Below are positions 1 through 8,389 of a stretch of DNA of 64,000 nucleotides, piece after piece. The stretch lies in the NCBI GenBank assembly GCA_963764955.1, contig CAVXVE010000015.1, positions 124,001-188,000 of the forward strand, given 5' to 3'. The position numbers and the translations under genes are program-made. The notes under the pieces were generated by a model. That model ran no database searches and had not been told where the DNA came from. It saw only the letters and a program-made list of their open reading frames with translations. The DNA comes from Roseiarcus sp963764955 (GTDB lineage Bacteria; Pseudomonadota; Alphaproteobacteria; Rhizobiales; Beijerinckiaceae). Position 1 is the stretch's first letter. Each line of letters opens with the position of its first letter.

Positions 1-162
1 TTCGGGCGAAAGCTCGCCGCGGATCAGGCGGAAGAGCGTGGTCTTGCCGGCGCCGTTGCGCCCCACAAGCCCGACATGCGCGCCGGACGCCAGCGCGGCC
101 GAGGCGTTGTCGATCAGGAGGCGCTCGCCAAGCCGATAGGTGAGGGCGCTGATATGCAGCAT
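1..162 (-). CDS. ABC-F family ATPase, N-terminal fragment (cut by window edge)
   Basis: Read on the minus strand from the ATG at 162, the frame stays open for 54 codons to the window edge. The peptide begins MLHISALTYRLGERLLIDNA and continues to a Walker A motif (GRNGAGKTT) near residue 34. Having the first ATPase core start right at the N terminus, without membrane segments, fits soluble ABC-F proteins of the Uup/YheS type, which act on ribosomes. A ordinary importer ATPase cannot be excluded because only the first 54 residues are present. The gene diverges from the MscS-like gene. Confidence 0.7.
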   Translation of the reverse strand, partial: MLHISALTYRLGERLLIDNASAALASGAHVGLVGRNGAGKTTLFRLIRGELSPE

Positions 163-530
163 GGGCGGGCTTTTCGCGCGGCCCGCCCGCGCTGGCAAGA
201 TCGAACGGCCGCGCCGCCGACAAGTCTCGTCCCGCGCGCCGCTGCTTCACGTGGGCGGCGCTGCATGGCGTGTTGAGGTCGCGCGGCCCTGCACCAATTC
301 AAACGGACGAATGGGGGTGCGCGATGGTTTTTCGGTATCGAGTCTTATCGCAGATGATATTGGACGCCGTGTAATTGTTAAGATATCTGCCTCGAACAAA
401 CCTACAAATGAAGCGGACACGGCCCTCCGCGCAGCTGACGAGCTGCGGGGCGGCGAGGCGGATTGCATTTGAGCCGGCGGGCTACCGGAAACTTTGGAAT
501 GTGCGGCTTGGTCGGGATTGGGAGTGCGCA
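163..530. other. Intergenic region between divergent ABC-F and MscS-like genes
   Basis: This 368-base stretch separates two divergent genes. Its second half, from about 320, is more AT-rich than its surroundings and probably carries the promoter for the MscS-like gene. I could not pick one convincing -35/-10 pair. The short open frames here have no recognisable protein features and I regard them as chance. Confidence 0.4.
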
Positions 531-2195
531 ATGTTGATTGGGGACAAAAGGCTAATTCAGTTTATCGCGGCGATTGGGCTTTCATTTGCTCTCAGCGTCG
601 GACCGCCGTCGGCATCTCGCGCCGAGGACGACGCGGCCTCCGCCCCTGCGGCTTCGGACGCGAAGACCGCGGCCAAGGAGGCCGAGCCGGTCACCACCAA
701 AGATCCTCAGATTGCCCTCGATGATCTCGAGCTCCTGCTGGAGCCGATGACCAAAGAAGAGACGGAGACCGAGGCCAAGGGTTGGTATGCGCTGTTGAGG
801 GCGAAAGAGCGCGAAATCACCGTGGCCGAGCTGGATGTGCGCCGCAAGAACCGCGAAATCGCGCAGTTGGAGAAACAGAAGACGGCCGCGGCGGATCTGG
901 CGAAAGCCACCGAAGAGGTCAAAGCGGCGACATCCGACAAGGACAAGGAGGCGGCCGCCCAGCACCTCGCGGAAGCGCAGAAAAATCTGGCCCAGACGGT
1001 CAAAACCGCAAGCAAGGAGACTGCAAAGGAGGATAAGAAGGCCGAGGCGACCACGGCCGCGATGGCCAAACAAGCCGCGGCGGCCCCTCCGCCGGCCGCC
1101 ACGGTTGATTCCGGGACCGCAGCAGCAGGCACGAAGGTCATGCCGGCTGCGGCGGGCGACAAGGAGGTGTTACAGAAAGCGGCCGAATCCGCGGCGAAGA
1201 AATCCGGCGGCGCTGGCGACGCCGCAAAGGTTGAGAAGGTGGTCGCAGCGACCGAGAAAGAAGCCGCGGCCACGGACCAAATCAAGACGCTGGCGGAATC
1301 AACGCCGGCCGCAGCCGGATCGGCGACAGCCGCAACCGCGCCCGGAGCGGCCACCGCCGCGGTCGCCGCTACGTCGAAAAAGGCCGAAAAGCTCGCCCAA
1401 AAGGCGGACGAAGCCACCGCCGCCAAGACCGACGTCAAGGTGCAGCTCGTCGATTACAGCACCCAATTGATGGGCGAGCGCACCGCGCTCACCGACCGCT
1501 TAAAACTCGTCCTCGACAAATTCGAGGCCAAGGGCGGCGACGGGAAGCCGTATCGTCTGTACATCGCCTCGATCGGCGGCATAAAGATCGACGTCTCGGA
1601 TCGGACCGCAACTCTGGCGAGAATTTCCGGCTGGCTGACCTCCGACGAGGGCGGCCTCAGGCTGGCGCGCGATGTCGGGACATTTCTCGCCTACATCATC
1701 GGGTCGATCATCGTCGCCAGGATCGTCCGCATGATCCTGCGCCGCGTCATGAGCGGGGATCACGTGACCTCGCAGCTCTTGCGCGATTTCATCATCTCGT
1801 CCTCGGGGCGGGTCATTGTCGCGATCGGCTTCCTGCTTGCATTGTCGGCGCTCGAGGTGAACCTGGCGCCGCTGCTCGCTGTCATCGGCGCGGCAGGCTT
1901 CGTCGTCGCTTTCGCATTGCAGGGCACGCTCAGCAATTTCGCCAGCGGCCTCCTCATCATGGTCTTCAAGCCGTTCGACGTCGGCGACGAGGTCGAGGTC
2001 GGCGGCGGCATCAAGGGCAAGGTCACCCACGTGACCATCTTCAGCACCTACATCCGCACGGATGATGGGCTGGTGAAGATCGTGCCCAACGACAACATCT
2101 GGAAGAGCGTCATCGTCAATCAGACGACCGGGGTCGTGAAGGCTCCGCCTTCCGGCGAGGCGAAACCTCCCGAGGAGAACGCCGAAGCCGCGTGA
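531..2195 (+). CDS. MscS-family mechanosensitive channel with long Ala/Lys-rich periplasmic N-terminal region
   Basis: Inner-membrane channel of the MscS family, which releases solutes under membrane tension. I start at the ATG at 531 because a GGGAG ribosome site lies just upstream and a clear signal peptide follows (hydrophobic residues 10-24, likely cleavage after Ala31). The frame is open further upstream but that part does not look protein-like. Residues about 35-330 are low-complexity Ala/Lys/Glu/Thr sequence, probably coiled coil. Three membrane segments follow between about 370 and 480; the third is the pore-type helix (GFVVAFALQGTLSNFASGLL). The MscS beta domain comes next. The protein of 554 residues ends about 25 residues after the beta domain, so the usual C-terminal alpha/beta cage seems to be missing. 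Confidence 0.85.
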   Translation: MLIGDKRLIQFIAAIGLSFALSVGPPSASRAEDDAASAPAASDAKTAAKEAEPVTTKDPQIALDDLELLLEPMTKEETETEAKGWYALLRAKEREITVAELDVRRKNREIAQLEKQKTAAADLAKATEEVKAATSDKDKEAAAQHLAEAQKNLAQTVKTASKETAKEDKKAEATTAAMAKQAAAAPPPAATVDSGTAAAGTKVMPAAAGDKEVLQKAAESAAKKSGGAGDAAKVEKVVAATEKEAAATDQIKTLAESTPAAAGSATAATAPGAATAAVAATSKKAEKLAQKADEATAAKTDVKVQLVDYSTQLMGERTALTDRLKLVLDKFEAKGGDGKPYRLYIASIGGIKIDVSDRTATLARISGWLTSDEGGLRLARDVGTFLAYIIGSIIVARIVRMILRRVMSGDHVTSQLLRDFIISSSGRVIVAIGFLLALSALEVNLAPLLAVIGAAGFVVAFALQGTLSNFASGLLIMVFKPFDVGDEVEVGGGIKGKVTHVTIFSTYIRTDDGLVKIVPNDNIWKSVIVNQTTGVVKAPPSGEAKPPEENAEAA

Positions 2196-2248
2196 AGGCG
2201 CGAGCCCGGGATCGCACGCTCTTGCTACGGCGGACGATTCCGGTTCGC

Positions 2249-2960
2249 TCAGGGCTTGTTCGGAACGTCCAGCATGGCGCCGGTGCGGAACAGAAGGCCT
2301 GCAGCGCCCCGCTCCGATCAGCGGCGCGATGATGAACAGCCAGAGTTGCGCGATAGCGCCGGGGTCTGAGCCAATCCCGACCAGCGCCGGGCCGATCGAG
2401 CGCGCCGGATTGACCGACGTGCCGGTGACGTTGATGCCGACAAGATGGATGACGACGAGCGTAAGCCCGATGGCGAGGCCGGCGAAGCCGGTCGGCGCGA
2501 TCGGGTGGGTGACGCCGAGAATGCACACCAGGAACAGGAACGTCCCCACCACTTCGAAGACGAAGGCGGAGCTCAAGCCGTATTCGCCGAAATGACCCGG
2601 GCCCCAGCCGTTCTGCCCGAGGCCGCCATTCCAGCCGTGAGCCTTGCCGGACAGCATGAGATAGAGCACGCCAGCGCCGACGATCGCCCCCAGAACCTGG
2701 GCGATCCAGTAACTGATCATTTCGGCGACGCTCATGCGGCCGGCGACATAGACGCCAAAACTCACCGCCGGATTGACATGGCAGCCGGAGATCGGCCCGA
2801 TGCCATAGGCCATGGCGACGATGGCGAAGCCGAAAGCGCTCGCGATGCCGAGAAGGTCGACCGCCGTCGCCCCTGATCCCATGCCGCCGATCACCGCGGT
2901 TCCCACGCCGAAAAACACCAGGGCGAAAGTGCCGATAAACTCAGCTGCCTGCTTGTTCAT
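2249..2960 (-). CDS. aqpZ: Aquaporin (AqpZ/MIP family), apparent frameshift near the C terminus
   Basis: Six-helix water channel of the MIP family. It begins MNKQAAEFIGTFALVFFGVG and carries both signature loops, NPAVSFG after the second helix and NPARSIG after the fifth. The narrow SGCH/TSVNPARS surroundings resemble water-selective AqpZ rather than GlpF. The frame is intact to PLIGAG. One extra base in the CCCC run at 2307-2310 then moves it out of phase; removing it restores AAGLLFRTGAMLDVPNKP and a stop at 2249, about 236 residues, normal for AqpZ. As given, the frame reads far beyond the natural end. The gene diverges from yajC. Confidence 0.85.
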
Positions 2961-3073
2961 GTCCCCATCCCCGTCCCGCCCAAATCGGCGGGACGCTCTT
3001 ATAGCTACGGCTCGGGCGTGAGAAAAGCGGGATGGGCGTTCGCCGCTAAAGCCGTTCTTCCACCCGCGAGCCG

Positions 3074-3102
3074 TTGCTTTCGCGGGGTCTGCGGCTATAT
3101 AT
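3074..3102 (+). promoter_or_regulatory. Candidate sigma-70 promoter of yajC-secDF
   Basis: TTGCTT at 3074-3079 is followed after 16 bases by TATATA(T) at 3096-3102, about 65 bases upstream of the yajC start. It is the only AT-rich element in this divergent region oriented toward yajC. Assignment rests on consensus match alone. Confidence 0.4.
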
Positions 3103-3167
3103 GCGGCGCCTTTCGATGACCTCTTGAAGAACGGCGCGGCTTTCGCGTCGCCGGAGCTGCCGTCCCC

Positions 3168-3551
3168 GTGCTGATTACCGCAGCCTACGCACAAGCCAGC
3201 GGCGCTGGACCCTTTGGGGCCAGCGACACGCTGGTTCAGCTGGTGCCGATCGTGGCCATGATCGCGATCGTCTATTTCGTGCTCTGGCGCCCGCAGCAGC
3301 GGCGCGCGAAGGAGCAGCGCGAAATGGTGCAGGCGGCGCGGCGCGGCGATGTGGTCGTCACCTCCGGGGGTCTCATCGGCAAGGTCACCAAGTCAGTCGA
3401 CGACAACGAGGTTGAGTTGGAGATAGCTCCCAACGTGCGCGTGCGCCTCGCCCGCTCCGGCATCTCTGAAGTGCGGGCGAAGGGCGAACCGGTCAAGGAT
3501 TCGCCGCCCGCCAAGTCGCCGCCGACCAAGAAGGATGCGCCCAACCCCTGA
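3168..3551 (+). CDS. yajC: Preprotein translocase subunit YajC
   Basis: Small single-span inner-membrane protein that associates with SecD-SecF and supports protein export. The 127-residue product starts from GTG at 3168 and has an Ala/Gly-rich N terminus, one membrane helix (about 23-41, VQLVPIVAMIAIVYFVLWRP) and the diagnostic RPQQRRAKE stretch. A conserved domain with GDVVVTSGGLIGKV follows, then a Pro/Lys-rich tail. It is immediately followed by secD and secF in the classical yajC-secD-secF order, which makes the identification secure. The exact start is less certain because the ribosome site is weak. Confidence 0.95.
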   Translation: MLITAAYAQASGAGPFGASDTLVQLVPIVAMIAIVYFVLWRPQQRRAKEQREMVQAARRGDVVVTSGGLIGKVTKSVDDNEVELEIAPNVRVRLARSGISEVRAKGEPVKDSPPAKSPPTKKDAPNP

Positions 3552-3570
3552 GCCCGGCTTCATGCCGGGC
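3552..3570 (+). promoter_or_regulatory. Intercistronic hairpin between yajC and secD
   Basis: A perfect 7-base stem (GCCCGGC at 3552-3558, GCCGGGC at 3564-3570) with a 5-base loop begins at the yajC stop codon. No T-run follows, so it is unlikely to be a full terminator. It more likely affects mRNA stability or processing within the operon. Confidence 0.4.
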
Positions 3571-3603
3571 GATTGACGTTCGTTCCTGAGAATAGAAAGC
3601 CTG

Positions 3604-5193
3604 ATGCTTCGTTTCGCGAACTGGAAATTGGCCTCCGTCCTGGCGCTTGTGGCGGCCGCGCTGCTGGTCATCGTGCCGAGCTTCATGCGAACTGAGACCG
3701 TGGACGCGCTCGCCGCGCGGCTGCCCGGCTTCATTCCCATACGCCAGATCGTGCTCGGCCTCGATCTGCAGGGCGGCGCCTATATGCTGATGGAAGTCGA
3801 CCACGCCTCGGTGGTCAAGAGCCAGGTTGAGGCTTTGCGCGACGACGTCCGGCAGAAGCTGCGCGACGGAAGGATTGCGATCTCCGGCGGCATCGCGGTC
3901 CAGCCGCGCGGCGTGCTGGTGCGGGTGGCCGACCCGGCCGAGCGCGCCAAGGCGTTCGACCTCCTGCAGTCGGTGAGCCAGCCGATCGGCGGACCGCTGG
4001 CGGGTGGAAACGGGCGCACGCTCGATGTGACTCAAACCTCCGAGGGCGTCCTGTTGACGCTGACCGACGCGGCCATCGCCGACAAGCTGCGCCACGCGGT
4101 CGGGCAATCGATCGAAGTGCTCGACCGCCGCATCAACGCCATGGGCACCAAGGAGACCATCGTCCAGCGGCAAGGCGCCGATCGCGTGCTGATTGAAGTG
4201 CCGGGCCTTCAGGACACCACGAAGCTCAAGGAGATCATTGGCCAGACCGCCAAGCTCGAATTTCGCCTGGTCGCGCAACCGGGCGACCCGCCGAATGAAG
4301 TCGAAAACCTGCCGATGCAGAAAGGCGGCGGAACGGTTCCGGTGCAGAAGCGCGTCATGGTCGACGGCGCGGACCTGATCGACGCGCAGCAGAGCTTCGA
4401 CCAGCAGACCGGCGAGCCGGACGTCACCTTCCGCTTCAACCTGCGCGGCGGCCAGAAGTTCGGCCAGGTGACCTCCGAGAATGTCGGCCGGCCGTTCGCC
4501 ATCGTGCTCGACGGCAAGGTCATTTCCGCTCCGGTGATCCGCTCCCCGATCACCGGCGGGACCGGGCAGATCACCGGCAATTTCTCGCTCGACGAGGCTT
4601 CGAGCCTGGCCATTCTGTTGCGCGCGGGCGCCCTGCCCGCCAAGCTTACGGTGGTCGAGGAACGCACGGTCGGCCCTGGGCTCGGCCAGGACTCGATCGA
4701 CGCCGGCAAGCGCGCGGCCTATGTCGGAGCGGCGCTGGTCGTCGTCTACATGATCACGACCTACGGCATCTTCGGAGTCTTCGCCGATCTCGCGCTCGCG
4801 GTGCACATTCTGCTGATCTTCGCCTCGATGGTGCTGCTCGGCGCGACGCTGACCCTGCCCGGCATCGCCGGCATCGTCTTCACCATCGGCATGGCGGTCG
4901 ATTCGAACGTCCTTATCTACGAACGCATCCGCGAGGAGGCGCATCTCGGCCGCTCGGTCGTATCCGCCCTCGACGCCGGCTTCCGCCGCGCCTTCGCAAC
5001 CATCATTGATTCCAACGTCACGATGTTCGTGGCGGCGCTCATCCTCTATCTGTTCGGCTCTGGCGCGGTGCGCGGCTTCGCCGTCTCGCTGGGCTTAGGC
5101 ATTCTGACCTCGGTCATCACCGCGGTCACCATGACGCGCATGATGATCGCGCTCTGGTATCACCGGGCTCGGCCGAAGAGGCTGCCGATATGA
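3604..5193 (+). CDS. secD: Protein translocase subunit SecD
   Basis: Membrane component of the Sec export machinery. With SecF it uses the proton gradient to complete translocation on the periplasmic side. The 529-residue protein has an N-terminal membrane helix (about 8-27), the motif GLDLQGGAYMLMEVD, a large periplasmic region (P1) to about 350, and a C-terminal block of five membrane helices including the family motif GIAGIVFTIGMAVDSNVLIYERIREE. Length and motif order are normal for alphaproteobacterial SecD. It lies between yajC and secF, 31 bases before the latter, in one operon. Confidence 0.97.
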   Translation: MLRFANWKLASVLALVAAALLVIVPSFMRTETVDALAARLPGFIPIRQIVLGLDLQGGAYMLMEVDHASVVKSQVEALRDDVRQKLRDGRIAISGGIAVQPRGVLVRVADPAERAKAFDLLQSVSQPIGGPLAGGNGRTLDVTQTSEGVLLTLTDAAIADKLRHAVGQSIEVLDRRINAMGTKETIVQRQGADRVLIEVPGLQDTTKLKEIIGQTAKLEFRLVAQPGDPPNEVENLPMQKGGGTVPVQKRVMVDGADLIDAQQSFDQQTGEPDVTFRFNLRGGQKFGQVTSENVGRPFAIVLDGKVISAPVIRSPITGGTGQITGNFSLDEASSLAILLRAGALPAKLTVVEERTVGPGLGQDSIDAGKRAAYVGAALVVVYMITTYGIFGVFADLALAVHILLIFASMVLLGATLTLPGIAGIVFTIGMAVDSNVLIYERIREEAHLGRSVVSALDAGFRRAFATIIDSNVTMFVAALILYLFGSGAVRGFAVSLGLGILTSVITAVTMTRMMIALWYHRARPKRLPI

Positions 5194-5224
5194 GCGGGGC
5201 GAAGCACACAACGGACCTTGCGGC

Positions 5225-6193
5225 ATGAAACTGCTTCGGCTCGCGCCCGAGAACACGAAATTCGGCTTCATGCGGTTCCGCCGCGTGAGCTATCCGCTAT
5301 CGGCGTTCCTGTCGGTCGTTTCGGTCCTCATGTTCCTGTTCGTGGGCATGAATTACGGCATCGATTTCGCTGGCGGCACCCAGGTCGACATGCGCGCCAA
5401 GAGCGGCGAGGCCAATGTGGCCGACATTCGCGCCAAGGCCGAGGGCCTTGGCGTGGGACCGGTCGAAGTGCAGCGGATCGGCGGCGAATCCGATGTCATC
5501 CTCAAGCTGAACGTGCAGCCGGGAGGCGATCAGGGCGAACAATCCGCCATCGCCAAGCTCAGGGGCGCCTTTTCGGCGGCCTATGAGTTCCGAAGCGTCG
5601 ATTCGGTCGGCCCGACCGTCTCCTCGGAGCTCGTCCAGCGCGGAACGCTCGGCGTGGTCGTCGCCATCATCGCGGTCCTGACCTATCTGTGGTTCCGCTT
5701 CGAGTGGCAGTTCGCGGTCGGGGCGATCATCGGCACGATGCACGATCTCTTGCTGACCGTCGGCTTCTTCTGCGTGACGCAACTCGAGTTCAACCAGACT
5801 TCGATCGCCGCGATCCTCACCATTGTCGGCTATTCCCTCAACGAGACGGTCGTCGTGCTCGACCGCATCCGCGAGGTGATGCGCAAATACAAGCGCCTGT
5901 CGACCGCCGAAATCATCGACATGTCGATCAACGCGGTGCTGCCGCGCACCATCATGACGGCGACGACAGTCTTTCTCGCGCTGCTGGCGCTGTTCTTCCT
6001 CGGCGGCCATGTCATCCGCTCGTTCTCGGCGGCGATGATCTGGGGTATTTTCGTCGCCACCTATTCTTCAATCTTCATCTGCTCGCCGATGCTCATCTAC
6101 ATGGGCGTGCGCGCCGACACTTTCGACAGGATGCGGGAAAAGGAAATCGCCGGCGCGGATGTGAAAGAGGTGAAGGCGAAGGAGAAGGCGTGA
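5225..6193 (+). CDS. secF: Protein translocase subunit SecF
   Basis: Partner of SecD. The 322-residue protein has a first membrane helix at about 25-43, a short periplasmic domain with NYGIDFAGGTQVD near its start, and five C-terminal helices. The conserved segment TIVGYSLNETVVVLDRIRE corresponds to the proton-pathway region of the family. The stop codon overlaps the GTG start of the next gene by three bases, so the SecDF operon continues into the two small downstream genes. The ending is Lys/Glu-rich and normal for this family. Confidence 0.97.
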   Translation: MKLLRLAPENTKFGFMRFRRVSYPLSAFLSVVSVLMFLFVGMNYGIDFAGGTQVDMRAKSGEANVADIRAKAEGLGVGPVEVQRIGGESDVILKLNVQPGGDQGEQSAIAKLRGAFSAAYEFRSVDSVGPTVSSELVQRGTLGVVVAIIAVLTYLWFRFEWQFAVGAIIGTMHDLLLTVGFFCVTQLEFNQTSIAAILTIVGYSLNETVVVLDRIREVMRKYKRLSTAEIIDMSINAVLPRTIMTATTVFLALLALFFLGGHVIRSFSAAMIWGIFVATYSSIFICSPMLIYMGVRADTFDRMREKEIAGADVKEVKAKEKA

Positions 6194-6588
6194 CCGAGGC
6201 TGAGCCGCGGCCCCCCTTCGCGCCCGGCAGCCACCCGATCACCGCCCACGGGCGCGGCGCCTTCGCCTTCGCCGGCATGTCGCATGCGGGCTCGATCCTG
6301 GCGACGCCGACCGGGGTGCGGCCAATCGAGGCGACGAGCGTCGAGGATCTGGATCCAGGCGCGCTCGCGCCGCTCATCGCCGAATGCGCGGAGAAACCCG
6401 GCTCGATCGAGTTTCTTGTCGTCGGGACCGGCGAGCGCATGGCGCCGATCTCACAGACGTTGCGGGCCGCGCTGAGCCGCGCGGGCCTTCGCTTCGAAGC
6501 GATGGCGACCGGCTCGGCGCTTAAGGTCTATAACGTCATGCAGTCGGAAGGCCGCCGGGTCGCCGCGGCGCTGATCGCCGCGCCGTGA
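6190..6588 (+). CDS. Mth938/NDUFAF3-like domain protein (DUF498)
   Basis: A 132-residue soluble protein of the Mth938/DUF498 family, whose human member NDUFAF3 is a mitochondrial complex I assembly factor. Visible hallmarks are PITAHGRGAFAFAGMSHAGSI near the N terminus, the central SIEFLVVGTGERMAPI, and the C-terminal MATGSALKVYNVMQSEGRRVAAALI. It starts with GTG inside the secF stop region and its own stop overlaps the start of the next gene, so translation is probably coupled. Its biochemical role in bacteria is unproven. The neighbouring NDUFAF6-like gene supports a link to respiratory-complex biogenesis. Confidence 0.85.
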   Translation: MTEAEPRPPFAPGSHPITAHGRGAFAFAGMSHAGSILATPTGVRPIEATSVEDLDPGALAPLIAECAEKPGSIEFLVVGTGERMAPISQTLRAALSRAGLRFEAMATGSALKVYNVMQSEGRRVAAALIAAP

Positions 6589-7457
6589 CCGAGCGCGGTC
6601 CTCCGGGCGCCGGCGCGCTCGGCGAGGCCAATAGATATTGCGCCGCGTTCGCCCGCGCTCACGCTCGCGATCAATGGCTCGCCGCGCTCTATGCGAACGC
6701 CAGCGCGCGCGACGCGCTTTTTGCGCTCGCGAGCTTCGACGCGGAAATCCGTCACGCGCTCACGCGTGCGCGCGATCCCAATCTGGCGGCGATACGGCTC
6801 GCCTGGTGGCGCGAAGCGATCGCCGGCGACCGGCGCGACGAGGCGGCGGGCAGCCCGGTCGCGCTGGCGCTCGGCGCGGCGATCGACGCCTACGCGCTGC
6901 CAAAAGCGTGGCTCGAGGCGATGCTCGACGCGCGCCTGCAGGCGATCGCGCCGCAGGACGATTTCAATCTCGTCGCCTTTCGCGCTTTCGCCGATGAGAG
7001 CGAGGGCGCGCGGCTGAGGCTCGCGGCGCGGATCGCGGCCGGCGGGCAGGATCTCGATTCGGCGGACGCGCATGCGCCGGCCGGCATGGCGCTCGCGCTT
7101 ATCCGCCTGCTTAAGGAGCTGCCGTTCAGGGCCGGCTCGGCGCCGACGCTGATCCCCGCCGATGTCGCCGCCCGCCACGGCGCGAGCCTGGCGGAGTTCG
7201 ACGCCCGCAGGGCGACCCCGGGCGTTATCGCCGCCTGCGCCGAACTCCGCAGGCTGGCGCGCGACGAAGTCGCCGAGGCGGAGCGCCGGCTGAAAAGCGC
7301 GGCGCCGTCGATCCTGCCGGCGTTCGTTCCGCTCGCGCCGGCGCGGCTCGACCTCGACCGGCTCGAACGCAACGCGGCCCGCCCGTTCGATCCGCCAAGC
7401 GAAATCTCGCCGCTCCGCCGGCAATGGGCGATCTGGCGCTGGGCGCGAGCGTGGTGA
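6585..7457 (+). CDS. Squalene/phytoene synthase-family protein, NDUFAF6-like
   Basis: The 290-residue product has the all-helical fold signature of squalene/phytoene synthases (ANRYCAAFARAHARDQWLAALYA near the start, IRLAWWREAIAG, then an ALALIRLLKELPFR segment). The aspartate-rich DxxxD metal sites of true prenyl synthases are not evident: the first position reads ASFDAEIRH. This pattern matches the NDUFAF6 branch, a complex I assembly factor in mitochondria, rather than carotenoid or hopanoid enzymes. Its GTG start overlaps the preceding gene by four bases. Function in bacteria is inferred from family and context only. Confidence 0.75.
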   Translation: MTERGPPGAGALGEANRYCAAFARAHARDQWLAALYANASARDALFALASFDAEIRHALTRARDPNLAAIRLAWWREAIAGDRRDEAAGSPVALALGAAIDAYALPKAWLEAMLDARLQAIAPQDDFNLVAFRAFADESEGARLRLAARIAAGGQDLDSADAHAPAGMALALIRLLKELPFRAGSAPTLIPADVAARHGASLAEFDARRATPGVIAACAELRRLARDEVAEAERRLKSAAPSILPAFVPLAPARLDLDRLERNAARPFDPPSEISPLRRQWAIWRWARAW

Positions 7458-7483
7458 GCAAAGTGGCTGTTGTATTGACATTG

Positions 7484-7491
7484 CGTATACG
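7484..7491. promoter_or_regulatory. Candidate autoregulatory operator of the toxin-antitoxin pair
   Basis: An 8-base perfect palindrome CGTATACG lies 18 bases before the antitoxin start, just after a TTGACA hexamer at 7475-7480. DUF1778/GNAT systems repress their own promoters through palindromic sites, so this is the natural operator candidate. Binding is not shown. Confidence 0.4.
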
Positions 7492-7508
7492 AGAGGCGAT
7501 CATGCGCC

Positions 7509-7844
7509 ATGTCGAAAAGCCGGACCGCCTCTGGAGCCGCTGAAGCAGGCGAACGCGTCAAGCCGTCCGCAGCTTCCGACACAAAGGGCAGCATTAACCT
7601 GCGCATCGAGACGCAGACCCGTCAGCTCATCGACGATGCAGCGGCGGTCCTCGGAAAGACACGCACCGAATTCATGGTCGAGAGCGCTCGGCGTGTAGCG
7701 ATTGACGTGCTCCTTGAGCAACGGCTTTTCGCGCTCGATCCGGAACGCTTCGATGCATTCATGCGCATCCTCGACAATCCCCACGCTCCCGGGCCGAAGC
7801 TCAAAGCGCTCCTTCGCCGCACTCCGGCTTGGGAAAGGCGATAG
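7509..7844 (+). CDS. DUF1778 antitoxin (TacA-like, ribbon-helix-helix)
   Basis: Antitoxin of a type II toxin-antitoxin pair. After a polar N-terminal stretch the 111-residue product has a ribbon-helix-helix segment (GSINLRIETQTRQLIDDAAAVLGKTRTEFMVESA) at about residues 28-61, which binds DNA. The C-terminal tail ending FDAFMRILDNP is the part that typically wraps the toxin. A GAGAGG ribosome site at 7491-7496 precedes the chosen ATG. An ATG seven bases earlier is in another frame and closes after 13 codons. It sits 9 bases before the acetyltransferase toxin gene. Confidence 0.88.
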   Translation: MSKSRTASGAAEAGERVKPSAASDTKGSINLRIETQTRQLIDDAAAVLGKTRTEFMVESARRVAIDVLLEQRLFALDPERFDAFMRILDNPHAPGPKLKALLRRTPAWERR

Positions 7845-7853
7845 GGCTCCCGG

Positions 7854-8357
7854 ATGCCGAAATCGGTGGTTTCGGCGCCTGTCCCTTTGACTCCCGAGCA
7901 CGATCTCTCGGGCTTCGATTGCGGCGAGCCAGCGCTCAACGCGTGGTTGAAGTCCCGGGCGCTCAGGAACGAAAGCCGGTTTTCGAGGACCTACGTAGCC
8001 TGCGAGGACGACCGGGTCATTGCTTACTATTGTGTCTCCGCGGGATCGGTGGAGCGCGCTCATGCCCCAGGCAAGATTCGCCGCAACGCGCCCGATGCGA
8101 TTCCGGTCTCGGTAATCGGCCGGCTCGCGGTCGACCGCAATCACTCGGGGAGAGGCTTGGGCGCCGACATCCTCGCGGATGCCCTTCGCCGCATCGCTGC
8201 AGCCTCACAGACCATCGGCATCGCCGCAGTGCTCGTTCACGCGAAGGACGAAGCCGCCAAGCGCTTCTATCTGGCCCGCGCCGAATTCATCGAATATCCG
8301 GCCGACAGCCGCATCCTGTTTCTGCCGATCGAAACGCTGGTCGCCGGGTTCGGCTGA
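7854..8357 (+). CDS. GNAT-family toxin (TacT-like aminoacyl-tRNA acetyltransferase)
   Basis: Toxin partner of the upstream DUF1778 protein. TacT-type toxins acetylate the amino group of charged tRNAs and stop translation. The 167 residues show the family start FDCGEPALNAWLKSRALRN, followed by VIAYYCVSAGSV, the acetyl-CoA binding loop RNHSGRGLG and the C-terminal AKRFYLARAEF, whose Tyr is the usual catalytic residue. All key elements are present, so it should be active. It ends 33 bases from the convergent livGF gene. Confidence 0.88.
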   Translation: MPKSVVSAPVPLTPEHDLSGFDCGEPALNAWLKSRALRNESRFSRTYVACEDDRVIAYYCVSAGSVERAHAPGKIRRNAPDAIPVSVIGRLAVDRNHSGRGLGADILADALRRIAAASQTIGIAAVLVHAKDEAAKRFYLARAEFIEYPADSRILFLPIETLVAGFG

Positions 8358-8389
8358 TTGCGGGAATCGCGCTCGACCTCCTGAAGGCC

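Noticed and set aside
3493..4944. 483-codon open frame opposite secD
   Set aside because: It lies antisense to a clear secD gene and its sequence is the Arg/Asp/His-rich composition typical of shadow frames in high-GC DNA.
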